This document shows positions 34,571 through 43,513 of a stretch of DNA of 64,000 bases, piece by piece (position 1 is the first letter of the stretch; each line of letters starts with the position of its first letter). Made by a program: the position numbers and the translations under genes. This DNA is from Fabrea salina (Eukaryota > Ciliophora > Heterotrichea > Heterotrichida > Fabreidae): positions 1 to 64,000 of the forward strand of contig JALIHJ010000027.1 in the NCBI GenBank assembly GCA_022984795.1, written 5' to 3'. The notes under the pieces were generated by a model. The model saw only the letters and a program-made list of their open reading frames with translations. It was not told the origin of the DNA and made no database searches.

Positions 34571-37315
34571 TTAACAGTCGTCGTCTGACATTGGAGGAGA
34601 ACTGTCTCCCTGGGTTGAAGGAATGGCAAAAGATTTGTTTTTGAAGTACTTTTCTTTGAAAGGGGACACAGGTAAGTCTCGGAGTGAGTAGGAACTGCAG
34701 TGAGACTTGGTTTTGTTAGCTAAGTCTTTGAGTTTTGCCATGAACTTTCTAGAGACTGTTCTTCTGTGGCCTTTCATTTGACTGCCTGAAGAAGGAATCC
34801 CTACCTTTTGTTGGAGTTCTAGGTATGTGTTGATCCAGGAACCCAGTACTTCGTGGAGTCGGTTGATTTCGCTTTGCTTTCTCATGAGTTCTTTTTCTGA
34901 AGAAGTTTTTAGGTGTTCCAGGTGGCTTTTCCACCTTTCTTTTTCTTGCAAGTAAGCTTTGGTAGCTTCTTTTTCGTACTTGTCAAGTAGTGATTTGTAG
35001 GTTTCTTTTTCTTGTTTGAGTAGTTCTTGTTCTTTTTTGATTTCTTTGTTGTACATGCTTTGTATCAGCAAGTTACTTTCTAGGGTTCTTAACTTAAAGG
35101 GGTCTTCGTGGGTCTCTACAAAAGAAGAAGGAGGGTTTGTGCAAGGAGTGAGTTCATCAAATCTGTTTCTGTGAGAAATCACTGTGTTCATTCTCTTTTT
35201 GAGTCTAGCGGGCGACTTCTTCACAGGTCTCCTTAACTTACCCCCTAGTTCAGTAGTTTTCTCCAGAAAGCTTCCTGAACGTTCTACTAAGTCCAGAATG
35301 CGGTGGTAAGAGTGGTGCATGTTGTCAAGAATTTCTTCTAGAGTTTTGATTTTTTCCTTTTGGAAGTCAACTTGGATCACTTTGAAGTTAAACTTTTCTT
35401 TTAAAAGGTTGTACTTCCAAAGCACTTCGTGGTAAGACCGAATGAGTTCGCAGTTAATCAGTCCTGCTTGCAGAACTTGTCTCCGCAACAAGTAAGCAGA
35501 GACTTCAGGTGAAATGCTAGAGTGCTCTTCAAGGGCTTCTTTAAGCCACAAAGTGTAGGCATCTTGGATTTCCAGAGTTTCTAAACTCACAGGTAAGTCC
35601 ACTCCGTAGACACTTCTTCTGTCGACTCTCAAAGGAGAGTTTTCAGTGTAAACAGGCATTTCAGAACTTTCTACCATAGTGTCGTTGTAGCCTTCGTGGA
35701 ACTCCCAGTCTTCGATGTCTTCGCCTTCCCTGACTTTGGTAATAGCAATTGAAAACTTATCACTCATTACTTTAATGTGGTGTTCTAAAATGGAAATTTG
35801 TTCCTTGAGACTAGAGTTTTCTTTCTGGAGTTCAAAAACTAAGTTGTCTGTTTGGCCGAACTGGAAGGTTTCTTTTTCTTTGCTGAGTAACTCAATGGTT
35901 TTTTGTTCAGCCTTGATGCGTTTTTTCCTTTCTTCTTGGAGTTCTTTTTCGAGTTCGAAGTTTTTGACTTGGAGTTCTTCTTTGTCTTTGCTGAGAATGA
36001 GTATTTCTTCAACTATCTGGTCGAGAGAACGGGGTTCTTCTTTAAAGACTCCTTTTACTCTTTCTTGCAGAAAAGATATGCTCTCGTCCAGGAGTGGAGA
36101 GTGCAGGTCGCCTTTGGATTCTGTGTCTGTGGACAGAAACAACGACTGCACTGGACTCCTTCTGGGCAGCGGTGATAGACACCCTAGTGAGTCTGTTTTT
36201 TTCAGAACTGCTATTTCTTGTTTAGCAGCCATGAGTTCTTTTTTCAAGGCTTCTATGTGCCGAATGTAGGCTTCAGGCGACTGCTTAATGTTTTGTTTGA
36301 CCTTGTTTTTGATAGTTTTGGCGCGCTGAGCAAACTTAAGAGTGCTCAGCGTCTCTTCAAGGTTCCTTGGGTGTGGCGAGCAGTTGACTATAAGGGAAGT
36401 TTTGTAGTTACCTCCTAAGGACTCCTGGAGTAGTCTTGTAAGTTTAGAGTCCCTGTAAGGAATGTGGTCTGTCTTAGTAATTAAAGCATGAATAACGTTC
36501 CCAAGTGCACTTAGCGAAAAGTTGATTTTTTTGGCTTCTTCTAGTTTGTTTCCAGTTACTCCTGAAGAAGTGACTTTTTCACTGCCTGCAAGGTCAATTA
36601 AGTTAAGTATTCCTTTTTTCTCGGAGTCGTTTGGGAGTTTCTGGCTAACTTCAAGCATAAACAACTGGTGACTCCGAGAACTGGCTTTGTTCATCTTGGT
36701 TGAAGCTACTGTTCTGTGGCGCTCTCCCAATTCAAGCAACTCTATCATTTCTTCTTCAGATACCAAGTAGCACTCAGTAAGTCCTGCTACGTAAATACCT
36801 TTCCTTGGACACTCTTTAATCTGGAGTTTAGGCCCGTCGCCAAGCAAGTCTCTTAGAGTTTCTTTGTAAATTTCGAGCATAGAACATTTGAACGTGAACT
36901 CTACTTCGTGGGACTTAGCTACAGTTGCAAATATCTGGGAAGAGGCCCTGGGAATGATTCCACAAGAGTCTTCGTCCCAAACGTCAACTCCCATCATAGT
37001 GTGTGTTTTTCCCGACCCGGTTTGGCCGTATGCGAAAATTGTGCCATTGTAGCCAGACATAACGTCCTGTATAGTAGGCATGCCTATGAATTCAAAAACC
37101 TCTTCTTGAGAAGTTTGAGGAGGAAACACTCTGTCGAAAGTAAAGGTTTCTTCTGCTTCTCCTTGGGGAACTTCAACTGTAGTTGCATCAGTAAATTTGT
37201 AAACTTCAGGTTTGGCCTCAGAAATCTCGAGTTCGATTTCTATGAGTGGCCGGAATCTAGCAACTACCTTGATGTCGCTGGAATCTGCCTTTGGTTTGAT
37301 TTTGGATTTAGACAT
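34571..37315 (-). CDS. Kinesin with N-terminal motor
   Basis: 914 residues. Motor domain at about 15-345: VVARFRP, P-loop AYGQTGSGKTHTM (about 95), switch I SSRSHQLF (about 210), switch II NLIDLAGSEKV (about 238), and HIPYRDSKLTRLLQESLGG. A neck and coiled coils with breaks follow to about 860, then a basic Ser-rich tail ending in an acidic DDDC. The motor most resembles plus-end-directed N-kinesins of the KHC-like group; I cannot fix the subfamily. Head to head with the channel gene, with an 11-bp spacer between ATGs. Confidence 0.95.
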   Translation of the reverse strand: MSKSKIKPKADSSDIKVVARFRPLIEIELEISEAKPEVYKFTDATTVEVPQGEAEETFTFDRVFPPQTSQEEVFEFIGMPTIQDVMSGYNGTIFAYGQTGSGKTHTMMGVDVWDEDSCGIIPRASSQIFATVAKSHEVEFTFKCSMLEIYKETLRDLLGDGPKLQIKECPRKGIYVAGLTECYLVSEEEMIELLELGERHRTVASTKMNKASSRSHQLFMLEVSQKLPNDSEKKGILNLIDLAGSEKVTSSGVTGNKLEEAKKINFSLSALGNVIHALITKTDHIPYRDSKLTRLLQESLGGNYKTSLIVNCSPHPRNLEETLSTLKFAQRAKTIKNKVKQNIKQSPEAYIRHIEALKKELMAAKQEIAVLKKTDSLGCLSPLPRRSPVQSLFLSTDTESKGDLHSPLLDESISFLQERVKGVFKEEPRSLDQIVEEILILSKDKEELQVKNFELEKELQEERKKRIKAEQKTIELLSKEKETFQFGQTDNLVFELQKENSSLKEQISILEHHIKVMSDKFSIAITKVREGEDIEDWEFHEGYNDTMVESSEMPVYTENSPLRVDRRSVYGVDLPVSLETLEIQDAYTLWLKEALEEHSSISPEVSAYLLRRQVLQAGLINCELIRSYHEVLWKYNLLKEKFNFKVIQVDFQKEKIKTLEEILDNMHHSYHRILDLVERSGSFLEKTTELGGKLRRPVKKSPARLKKRMNTVISHRNRFDELTPCTNPPSSFVETHEDPFKLRTLESNLLIQSMYNKEIKKEQELLKQEKETYKSLLDKYEKEATKAYLQEKERWKSHLEHLKTSSEKELMRKQSEINRLHEVLGSWINTYLELQQKVGIPSSGSQMKGHRRTVSRKFMAKLKDLANKTKSHCSSYSLRDLPVSPFKEKYFKNKSFAIPSTQGDSSPPMSDDDC

Positions 37316-37326
37316 TAAATTCTAAC

Positions 37327-39984
37327 ATGTCAACTGAAGCTAAAGAAGAACCCCAAAAGTCCAAGTGGAACATTAAAGAAATCATAAACTACAAAAAGAA
37401 AGCCCGCAGAAGGATCATGCCAGAAGATGACCAGGAAGCTGAAGCTCCAGAAAGAAACTACGCGCCTACTTTTAGTTCTCCCAAGTCCTACTTAGTGGCT
37501 CCTCCAGTTTCGGAAACAGTCGACCCTAGCTCAGACAAGTCCCAGAAAGTAATTCGTTTGGCTCGCTCTTTAAGAATCAAGTGGGACTTGTTCGTTATGT
37601 CTTTAGCTGTTTGGAATTGCTTTTACACTCCTTACCATATTGCTTTTAACCCTTCAGACTCTAAGTCAGTCGCTGCTATCGTGATTGGGAGTTGCATTGA
37701 CTTTTTCTTTTTGTTCGACATTGTTTTGAACTTCAGAACTACCTTTTTGGACCCCTCGACAGGCGACGAGGTGTTTGACCTAAGACTCATAGCAAAGAAC
37801 TACATTTTAGGCAAGTTTTGGATAGACTTGGTTTCTTCAATTCCTTCAGACTTAGTTCTGATTATTGCAGGCTACAAAGACTCAAGTGAAGTAGACCTGT
37901 CTTCAATACTGTTTTTGTTGGGAATACTTAAGATCTACCGAATTGCACGGCTCAACCGAATCATTAACTTTATGAGGGCCAAGTACGACGTCAAACTTTT
38001 GTTGAGAATATGCCAGTTGTTGTTTTTTTTGCTGATGTATGTGCACTTAGTGGCCTGTGCTTGGTGGATCATTGTGAGTTACGACCAGAACTGGGTGCCT
38101 CCTGCTGACCAGTCCCAGATCTTTGAAGCAGAGGCTACTTACAAGTACTGGGTTTCTTTTTACAACTCAGTTATGATGCTTGTGGGTGCCGACGTAGGGC
38201 CTCGCAACAGAACACAGACTTGCTTTGCTTCTTTTTTAATAATTTTTGGGGCTTTAATCACAGCTGTGATGTTTGGAAACATGGCTGTGCTCATGTCCAA
38301 CTTGAACATGCGCCAAACAAAGTTCCAGGAAAACCAAAACGCAGTCAACACTGCTATGAAAAACATGAAATTGCCTGAAAAACTCCAGCAAACTATATCG
38401 GACTACTTGATTTACACAGAAGCCTCAATAGCTAACTTGGAAGAGTTCCAGACTTTTGAGTCACTCATTTCGCCTTCACTGTACAGAGAAGTGCTTGAGC
38501 AACTCTACTCGAAAATCATAAGTCAAAACGAAATATTTGGGAGTTCTGACAGCATTAAAGAGTTCACGGTGCCTAGACTGCACCCCCAGTTTTGCAAGCC
38601 CGAAGAACTCATAATTGACCAAGGAGACGACTCTGACAACTTGTGTTTGTACTTCATAGCTAAGGGGGACTGCGAAGTTAGTGTTCTCAACGAAAAAAAG
38701 AAAGAAAAAAAGGTAGGAGTCCTCAGGGCTGGTTACTACTTTGGAGAAGTTGCACTGGTTACAGGCCACCCCAGAACTGCTTCTGTGTGCGCCAAGAACT
38801 ACACTACTCTTGGAGTTTTGAAAAAGGAAGACTTTTCACAACTACTCCAGAACCACAAGCACATCCTAAGTACTTTCAAAGAAGGCATGTACACTTACAA
38901 CGATCACTTCAAAAAGTTTTTACTTAGAATGATCAGAAGGGTGCCTTACTTCAAACGACTGAACAGGGAAACTGAACAAGAACTACTCTACTCTCTAAAA
39001 GAAGTTTACGTAGAAGAAGGAGAGTACTTGATCAGACCAGGTGTGTCTTGCGGAGATATTATGTTTGTGAGTGAAGGAAATATCGAAGTTAGTTTTACCA
39101 TCAGCGACAAAGACATTAACTCTCGAAAGGACTCCCAGAACTTTTCAAGCTTCAGTGTGTTCGAAAACAGTGTTAAAAAGACCACTGAAATATTTCCTTT
39201 GTGGGGCAACACTGGCGTAGAGGGCTCTGTGCATGTAACTGAACTTGAAGCAGAAAGCGGAAAAACTATTCTTGGAAATAACTGTGTGGAGATTATTCTG
39301 GACTCGTTAAAAACAGGGTCTGCTTTAGGCTTCATCAATGCAGTGTCGCATGAAGTCCACTTGATTTCTGCTAAGACCTGCAAGAAGTCAGTGCTTTACG
39401 TTTTGGAAGAAAGTTCTTTAAAGAAACTAAGAATCAAGCACCTGGACCTGCAACAGAACTTACTGGAAGTGGAGTCTTGGTGTAAAAACTTCACTCCTCA
39501 CATCGACGACTATATTGCAGTTAACGACAAAAAGTTCATGTTCACCAGTAAAAGGAACCGCTACTTCAACTTGTTCCGAGGAGCTATTATGAGAGTCATC
39601 AAAGAAAACAGAGACAAAAAGTTACTGGAAACTCCTATGATAGCCCTTATGCTCAAACAAATGCCTAAGAATTCCAACGGAATCAGAAAGGCCAAGCAAG
39701 TTGGGTCTATGGCCCAGTCAGTTTTAAAGGTTTCTTTCAACCCCAAAAACAGAGCTAAAATCAGAAAACTCCACTCGGGAGAACAGCTTCAGAGTCAAGT
39801 CACTAGTTTAGCCAAGACTCTTCTAAAGCACTCAGAACTCATTGATTACATTTCAAACTCCATTGAAGAACTTGCTACTCAGCACGGACTGCCAGTTCTT
39901 CCAGAAGTTGCTTCAAGTCCGCTGTTGGACGCTCAAGAACCTTCAGAAGGTCTATACAAGACTCAGCCTTTTTCTTTAAATTAA
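37327..39984 (+). CDS. Cyclic-nucleotide-gated cation channel with two binding domains
   Basis: 885 residues. S1-S6 occupy about 80-335; S4 carries Arg/Lys at intervals (LKIYRIARLNRIINFMRAK). The pore reads MMLVGADVGPRNR at about 280-292, not the GYG or GFG of K channels. A C-linker precedes a well-conserved cyclic-nucleotide domain at about 405-515 with FGEVALVTGHPRTASV. A second, degenerate domain (about 540-710) has the beta-roll entry VEEGEYLIRPG, a 60-residue insertion, and no phosphate-binding cassette. The family is CNG/HCN/EAG-like. The odd pore argues against K selectivity. TAA stop, 10 bp from the cyclin stop. Confidence 0.92.
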   Translation: MSTEAKEEPQKSKWNIKEIINYKKKARRRIMPEDDQEAEAPERNYAPTFSSPKSYLVAPPVSETVDPSSDKSQKVIRLARSLRIKWDLFVMSLAVWNCFYTPYHIAFNPSDSKSVAAIVIGSCIDFFFLFDIVLNFRTTFLDPSTGDEVFDLRLIAKNYILGKFWIDLVSSIPSDLVLIIAGYKDSSEVDLSSILFLLGILKIYRIARLNRIINFMRAKYDVKLLLRICQLLFFLLMYVHLVACAWWIIVSYDQNWVPPADQSQIFEAEATYKYWVSFYNSVMMLVGADVGPRNRTQTCFASFLIIFGALITAVMFGNMAVLMSNLNMRQTKFQENQNAVNTAMKNMKLPEKLQQTISDYLIYTEASIANLEEFQTFESLISPSLYREVLEQLYSKIISQNEIFGSSDSIKEFTVPRLHPQFCKPEELIIDQGDDSDNLCLYFIAKGDCEVSVLNEKKKEKKVGVLRAGYYFGEVALVTGHPRTASVCAKNYTTLGVLKKEDFSQLLQNHKHILSTFKEGMYTYNDHFKKFLLRMIRRVPYFKRLNRETEQELLYSLKEVYVEEGEYLIRPGVSCGDIMFVSEGNIEVSFTISDKDINSRKDSQNFSSFSVFENSVKKTTEIFPLWGNTGVEGSVHVTELEAESGKTILGNNCVEIILDSLKTGSALGFINAVSHEVHLISAKTCKKSVLYVLEESSLKKLRIKHLDLQQNLLEVESWCKNFTPHIDDYIAVNDKKFMFTSKRNRYFNLFRGAIMRVIKENRDKKLLETPMIALMLKQMPKNSNGIRKAKQVGSMAQSVLKVSFNPKNRAKIRKLHSGEQLQSQVTSLAKTLLKHSELIDYISNSIEELATQHGLPVLPEVASSPLLDAQEPSEGLYKTQPFSLN

Positions 39985-39994
39985 CAATTTAACT

Positions 39995-40840
39995 TTAAAA
40001 AGGGTTTTTAAGTAAGTGGTTCTGTTCTGTTCGAAGGGACTTATTTACAAACCTGAACAAAGGTCCTGGTTTTTTAAGTGCAAAACTCACCTCGTAAGTT
40101 TGTTCCAAGTGCTTCAGGTGGGGGTAGTTTTGGGGGAAACTGTAAACTTTACTTCTTACCTTTTCAATTACTTCGTTTGAAGGAGGGGCCTTTACTGAAC
40201 TTATGATTAAAGTAGCTAAAGCAAACTGGTTAGTAGAACTAGCTGCTATTATAAGTGCAGCAGTGGCTACTGAACTAGGCAGCAAGTCTAGGTTTTCGTA
40301 GAAGAACTCAGAAATAAGTGAAACCACCAGTGCAGTTTGGTGCACGCACTTAGGCACTAAGAGTTGGGTACTGAAAATGTCGAGGAAAGTAAATACTGTT
40401 GGAGTGTTAAGTTTGAAGTTAAGTACTTTAAGAAAAACTCGTTCGAAGTTGAGAAACTCTACAGGCAAGTACTTGTTGTGGGCAATTTTTTCCACTAAAG
40501 CTTTGATTGGAATGGGAAACACACTTTGATACTTAGAAGCTAGGAACAAAGCTACCATTCCAGTCATGTGGAGTTTCTTAGCTTTTAGTTTTGTGTAGAA
40601 GTTCTTGAAGAACCGGTCCATGTAAGTGATGCTTAAAAACACAACACTTGGCTGGCAGTCATACGCAACAGCTACCTCTAAAAGCCAGTCTATCATCTTG
40701 GCCCTCATGCAGCTGGTTATGCTGTGTTTTTTCAAGCAGTTTTCTCTGGAGAAGTTACTTTGTTTAAGTTTAAGGTTCTCAAGGAGTTTGGTTTCAGTTC
40801 TAAAGGAGTTTTCTTTCTCTAAAAGGTGTTTTGTGTCCAT
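39995..40840 (-). CDS. A/B-type cyclin
   Basis: 281 residues. The first cyclin box (about 45-140) carries MRAKMIDWLLEVAVAYDC, matching MRAILVDWLVEV of cyclin A/B, then the expected Lys and Glu that contact the kinase. The second box follows (about 145-245). There is no obvious destruction box in the short N-terminus (RTETKLLENLK), and the protein lacks the long N-terminal tail of animal B cyclins. It probably activates a CDK in the cell cycle. TAA stop. Confidence 0.87.
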   Translation of the reverse strand: MDTKHLLEKENSFRTETKLLENLKLKQSNFSRENCLKKHSITSCMRAKMIDWLLEVAVAYDCQPSVVFLSITYMDRFFKNFYTKLKAKKLHMTGMVALFLASKYQSVFPIPIKALVEKIAHNKYLPVEFLNFERVFLKVLNFKLNTPTVFTFLDIFSTQLLVPKCVHQTALVVSLISEFFYENLDLLPSSVATAALIIAASSTNQFALATLIISSVKAPPSNEVIEKVRSKVYSFPQNYPHLKHLEQTYEVSFALKKPGPLFRFVNKSLRTEQNHLLKNPF

Positions 40841-40859
40841 TTTAAGATTATAGTGTATC

Positions 40860-42602
40860 TTAGTTAGGCTTCATGGGCTTGTCAACGAATTTGTTTCCGT
40901 AAGCAGAAAGCAACTTAGTCACTAGTCCTCCTGTAATCAAAAATATCACCGTGTACCCCAAGTTGTCGGAGGTGTTTTTAGCAGCTAAATGGCAACTAAG
41001 TCCCAAAAACACACATGCCAGGCCAAACACGTAGACTGAGTTGTACTTGCCTTTGAACCTGCAGTCTTTAACTGGCACTTTTCCCAAAAAGATATCTAAG
41101 GTGTTTTGCCAACTCCCGTCAGTAAAGTTGTTGATAAAGTACCTTTTAACTCCGCAGTTGGCGTCTGCAAGTGCTCCTTTAGTGGTTCTTTTCCCAGTTC
41201 TAGTGAAGTCAGTTTTTTGTGCAAGAGTTCCTGAGTAAAACAAGCTCAAAGCATCTGCGTTGTTAGCCCAGAAGTTCCTGAAACAGGTTTCCAGGGGCTC
41301 TTCGAAAGGAGGAAACGCCTCTCCAGAAGGCTTGTTTCCCATTTTCAAGTTGTGTAGTTGTTTGTGTAGAACGTTCCTGGCAAATACACTCTGGACAACG
41401 TTAGTTCTGTCCAAGCAGTCCATGCAGTTGGTGCGGAACACTCCTTCCTGCTGAGTGTTGAGTTGGACCTGGAGCACTGTTTCGTTTTTGGCCACAACTC
41501 CTTCGCACCACTCGTAACTATCTAGGGGTTCGGCTACTTCTTCAAGCAACTTGGAAAGGTTCTGCCACTGCATTTTGCGGCACTCTGCGTGGAAGTCAAA
41601 CCACACGTAGTTGAGTTTGCCTTCGCCAACCATTTTAAAGACTTCAGTAAATGCTTGTCCGATCCTAAGTTGTTTTTTCTTTTTGTCAACTAAGTTGACC
41701 AGTGTTACCTTAGAGTAGTCTTTTTGGAGTTCTTCAAAGTGCAACTTGGCAGCTTCAGCATTTGCAGAGGAGTTTCCTTCGATTTCAGGAGATGGTTCCC
41801 AGGCCAAGCAAGGTTTTTGGTTCCAAAGCAATGGAATTGACCCTCTGACCTGCACGTAAGAACACACTACAAACTTTCCACTTTGCCAAGTGCAAAACAC
41901 CTGTTCAGTTTCTACAAAGTTCACAGAGTGTCCTTTGGTGTCTAAGCCCCTAGTGTTGAAGCGAGTGCCTGTTCTTCTGTGGTCTCTTCTGCTGATGATT
42001 CCGTAGTCAAGTTCCAATCCCTTTATGTTTAGGTTTTCAATCTGAACGTATCCACTGATCACAGGAAGAATCACTTCGTGGGCTGAAGCCTCAACTAGGT
42101 CTTCACAGAGGTAACTATTCCACCAAAACTTGTACTCACAACGTTCCCACATGTAGCTTCTCTTTTGTTCTTCAGTGAAGTTGCCTATGCGCTGGACTGT
42201 GTGGGTTAAGTCGTAGTCGTAAGAAAAGTAAAAAGAGTCAGTTTTGACTAGGTCGTTGAAACTCTTTATGAAGGGCTGGTCTGCTTTGAAGTTTTGGCTT
42301 CCTTGAGTGCTGATGGGAAGGAACTCTATTTCAGCTACTTGCAAAATAAAAGACTCCTTGATACGTCCTATAAAGCGGGCTTGACTAATTAGTATTAAGT
42401 AACTAGCTTCTAAGAATCTAGAAATCCCCAAAACTCCGTAGCATTCCTTGGGTTTGCCTTTGGGTAAAGAATCACTTACTGAGATTTTGCCAGAGTCCCT
42501 GGAAATTTCCGTGACAGTTGACCCAGTGGTTTTCTTCAAGTAGTAACTAGTTGTGGAAGAGTACACCTCCAGTTCCTTGTTGACAAGTCCATTTGCGTCC
42601 AT
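40860..42602 (-). CDS. SACM1L: SAC1-type phosphoinositide phosphatase
   Basis: 580 residues, the normal length for SAC1, which dephosphorylates PI4P at ER-Golgi contacts. The catalytic CX5R loop RTNCMDCLDRTNVVQ is intact at about 387-401. The N-terminal SAC fold is clear (CYGVLGISRF, RTGTRFNTRGLD). Two closely spaced membrane segments at about 518-560 (VFGLACVFLGLSCHLA, YTVIFLITGGLVTKLL) anchor it as in the yeast and animal enzymes. ATG at 42602. Gap of 19 bp to the upstream cyclin on the same strand. Confidence 0.95.
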   Translation of the reverse strand: MDANGLVNKELEVYSSTTSYYLKKTTGSTVTEISRDSGKISVSDSLPKGKPKECYGVLGISRFLEASYLILISQARFIGRIKESFILQVAEIEFLPISTQGSQNFKADQPFIKSFNDLVKTDSFYFSYDYDLTHTVQRIGNFTEEQKRSYMWERCEYKFWWNSYLCEDLVEASAHEVILPVISGYVQIENLNIKGLELDYGIISRRDHRRTGTRFNTRGLDTKGHSVNFVETEQVFCTWQSGKFVVCSYVQVRGSIPLLWNQKPCLAWEPSPEIEGNSSANAEAAKLHFEELQKDYSKVTLVNLVDKKKKQLRIGQAFTEVFKMVGEGKLNYVWFDFHAECRKMQWQNLSKLLEEVAEPLDSYEWCEGVVAKNETVLQVQLNTQQEGVFRTNCMDCLDRTNVVQSVFARNVLHKQLHNLKMGNKPSGEAFPPFEEPLETCFRNFWANNADALSLFYSGTLAQKTDFTRTGKRTTKGALADANCGVKRYFINNFTDGSWQNTLDIFLGKVPVKDCRFKGKYNSVYVFGLACVFLGLSCHLAAKNTSDNLGYTVIFLITGGLVTKLLSAYGNKFVDKPMKPN

Positions 42603-42613
42603 TTTCTTATTAA

Positions 42614-43471
42614 TTAAAAAGTAGTGCAGTTACAAGCCTTGGAAGATGAGTTGACGTCCATGTCTGGGCGACTATAAACGCTTTCACTGCGAGGTTCGTT
42701 GCGAGTGTCTGGTCTGAAAGTTTTAATGTAATCTTTTTGCAGGCTTTTGTAACATAAACTGCAGAGGAAGTCTTTTACGAGTTTTAAGTGAATTCGGGTT
42801 TGAATGAACTCAATTAGTTCTTCAAGTTCAGAAGCAGACTGTCTGTTTTCACAGCGCATTTCTTCTACGATGTACTCGACTCGGGTTTTATCAGAGTCCA
42901 ACTTAGCCAACTTGTCAATCCAAACTTGTTTTTCCTGAGTCATCTTTTGGTGCTTTTCCTTAACTACTTCTAGAAAAGTGTTTAGTTCAGTGTTTTTTTC
43001 TTTTTGGAGAGAAAGTTGTTCTTCGTGGTCTGCTATAACTTTATCGTACTTAGCTTCGGACTCCCTGAGTGAAGCTTCTAGTTTGCGCAACTTGCCAGAA
43101 GCTTTGTTGAGTTCCTTGGTTTTTTCTTCGCGTTCAAGCATTTTTTCCTGTATTTGTTTCAGGATTTCATCTCGCTCTGACCACTTTTCGTTTCCTGTTT
43201 CTAAGTAGAGTTTTTCTCTTTTGCAGTCTTCGCAGACTCTTTCTGAGTCCTTGGCACTTTTGCCTCCTGAGTGCAGTGAGCAAACGGTCCTTCCGCAGTT
43301 AATGCAGATTTTTTTCTTCCTTGTCACTCCAAAGCTCATGCTGCACACACAGCACTTAGCTTTGACTTTGGTGCCACTTACTTCAGAAGAGACTGATTCT
43401 GAGTCTTCAGGCAAGGCTGTTAGTGAAGTTTCCTGGACTTCTTCAGGACTGCCTGCTAAGCTTTGGCTCAT
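42614..43471 (-). CDS. FYVE-like zinc finger and coiled-coil protein
   Basis: 285 residues from the ATG at 43469-43471; the longer open frame starts only with TTG. A Cys-rich finger lies at about 38-90: CCVCSMSF, KKKICINCGRTVCSLH, RVCEDC. The spacing is that of FYVE domains, but the PI3P-binding RHHCR motif reads KKKICINCG, so lipid binding is doubtful. A long charged coiled coil covers about 95-235. The C-terminus is Cys-rich and ends CTTF, a possible prenylation signal. Divergent from the HSP90 gene, 42 bp apart. Confidence 0.8.
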   Translation of the reverse strand: MSQSLAGSPEEVQETSLTALPEDSESVSSEVSGTKVKAKCCVCSMSFGVTRKKKICINCGRTVCSLHSGGKSAKDSERVCEDCKREKLYLETGNEKWSERDEILKQIQEKMLEREEKTKELNKASGKLRKLEASLRESEAKYDKVIADHEEQLSLQKEKNTELNTFLEVVKEKHQKMTQEKQVWIDKLAKLDSDKTRVEYIVEEMRCENRQSASELEELIEFIQTRIHLKLVKDFLCSLCYKSLQKDYIKTFRPDTRNEPRSESVYSRPDMDVNSSSKACNCTTF

Positions 43472-43484
43472 TTTTACTTCTCCT

Positions 43485-43504
43485 ATTGGGTTTTTCAACA
43501 CGTG
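43485..43504. promoter_or_regulatory. ATTGG-N9-CACGTG in the promoter shared by FYVE-like and ER HSP90 genes
   Basis: The 42-bp divergent spacer holds an inverted CCAAT box (ATTGG, 43485-43489), nine bases, and a palindromic CACGTG (43499-43504). The animal ER-stress element is CCAAT-N9-CCACG. The spacing matches but the CCAAT is inverted and one C is missing, so this is only suggestive. Confidence 0.3.
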
Positions 43505-43513
43505 TAATAAAAA

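Noticed and set aside
37327-39984. K+ channel assignment
   Set aside because: The pore lacks GYG or GFG; only the fold and cyclic-nucleotide domain are certain.
43472-43501. N-terminal extension of the FYVE-like protein
   Set aside because: It begins with TTG and would lie in the shared promoter; the first ATG is at 43471.
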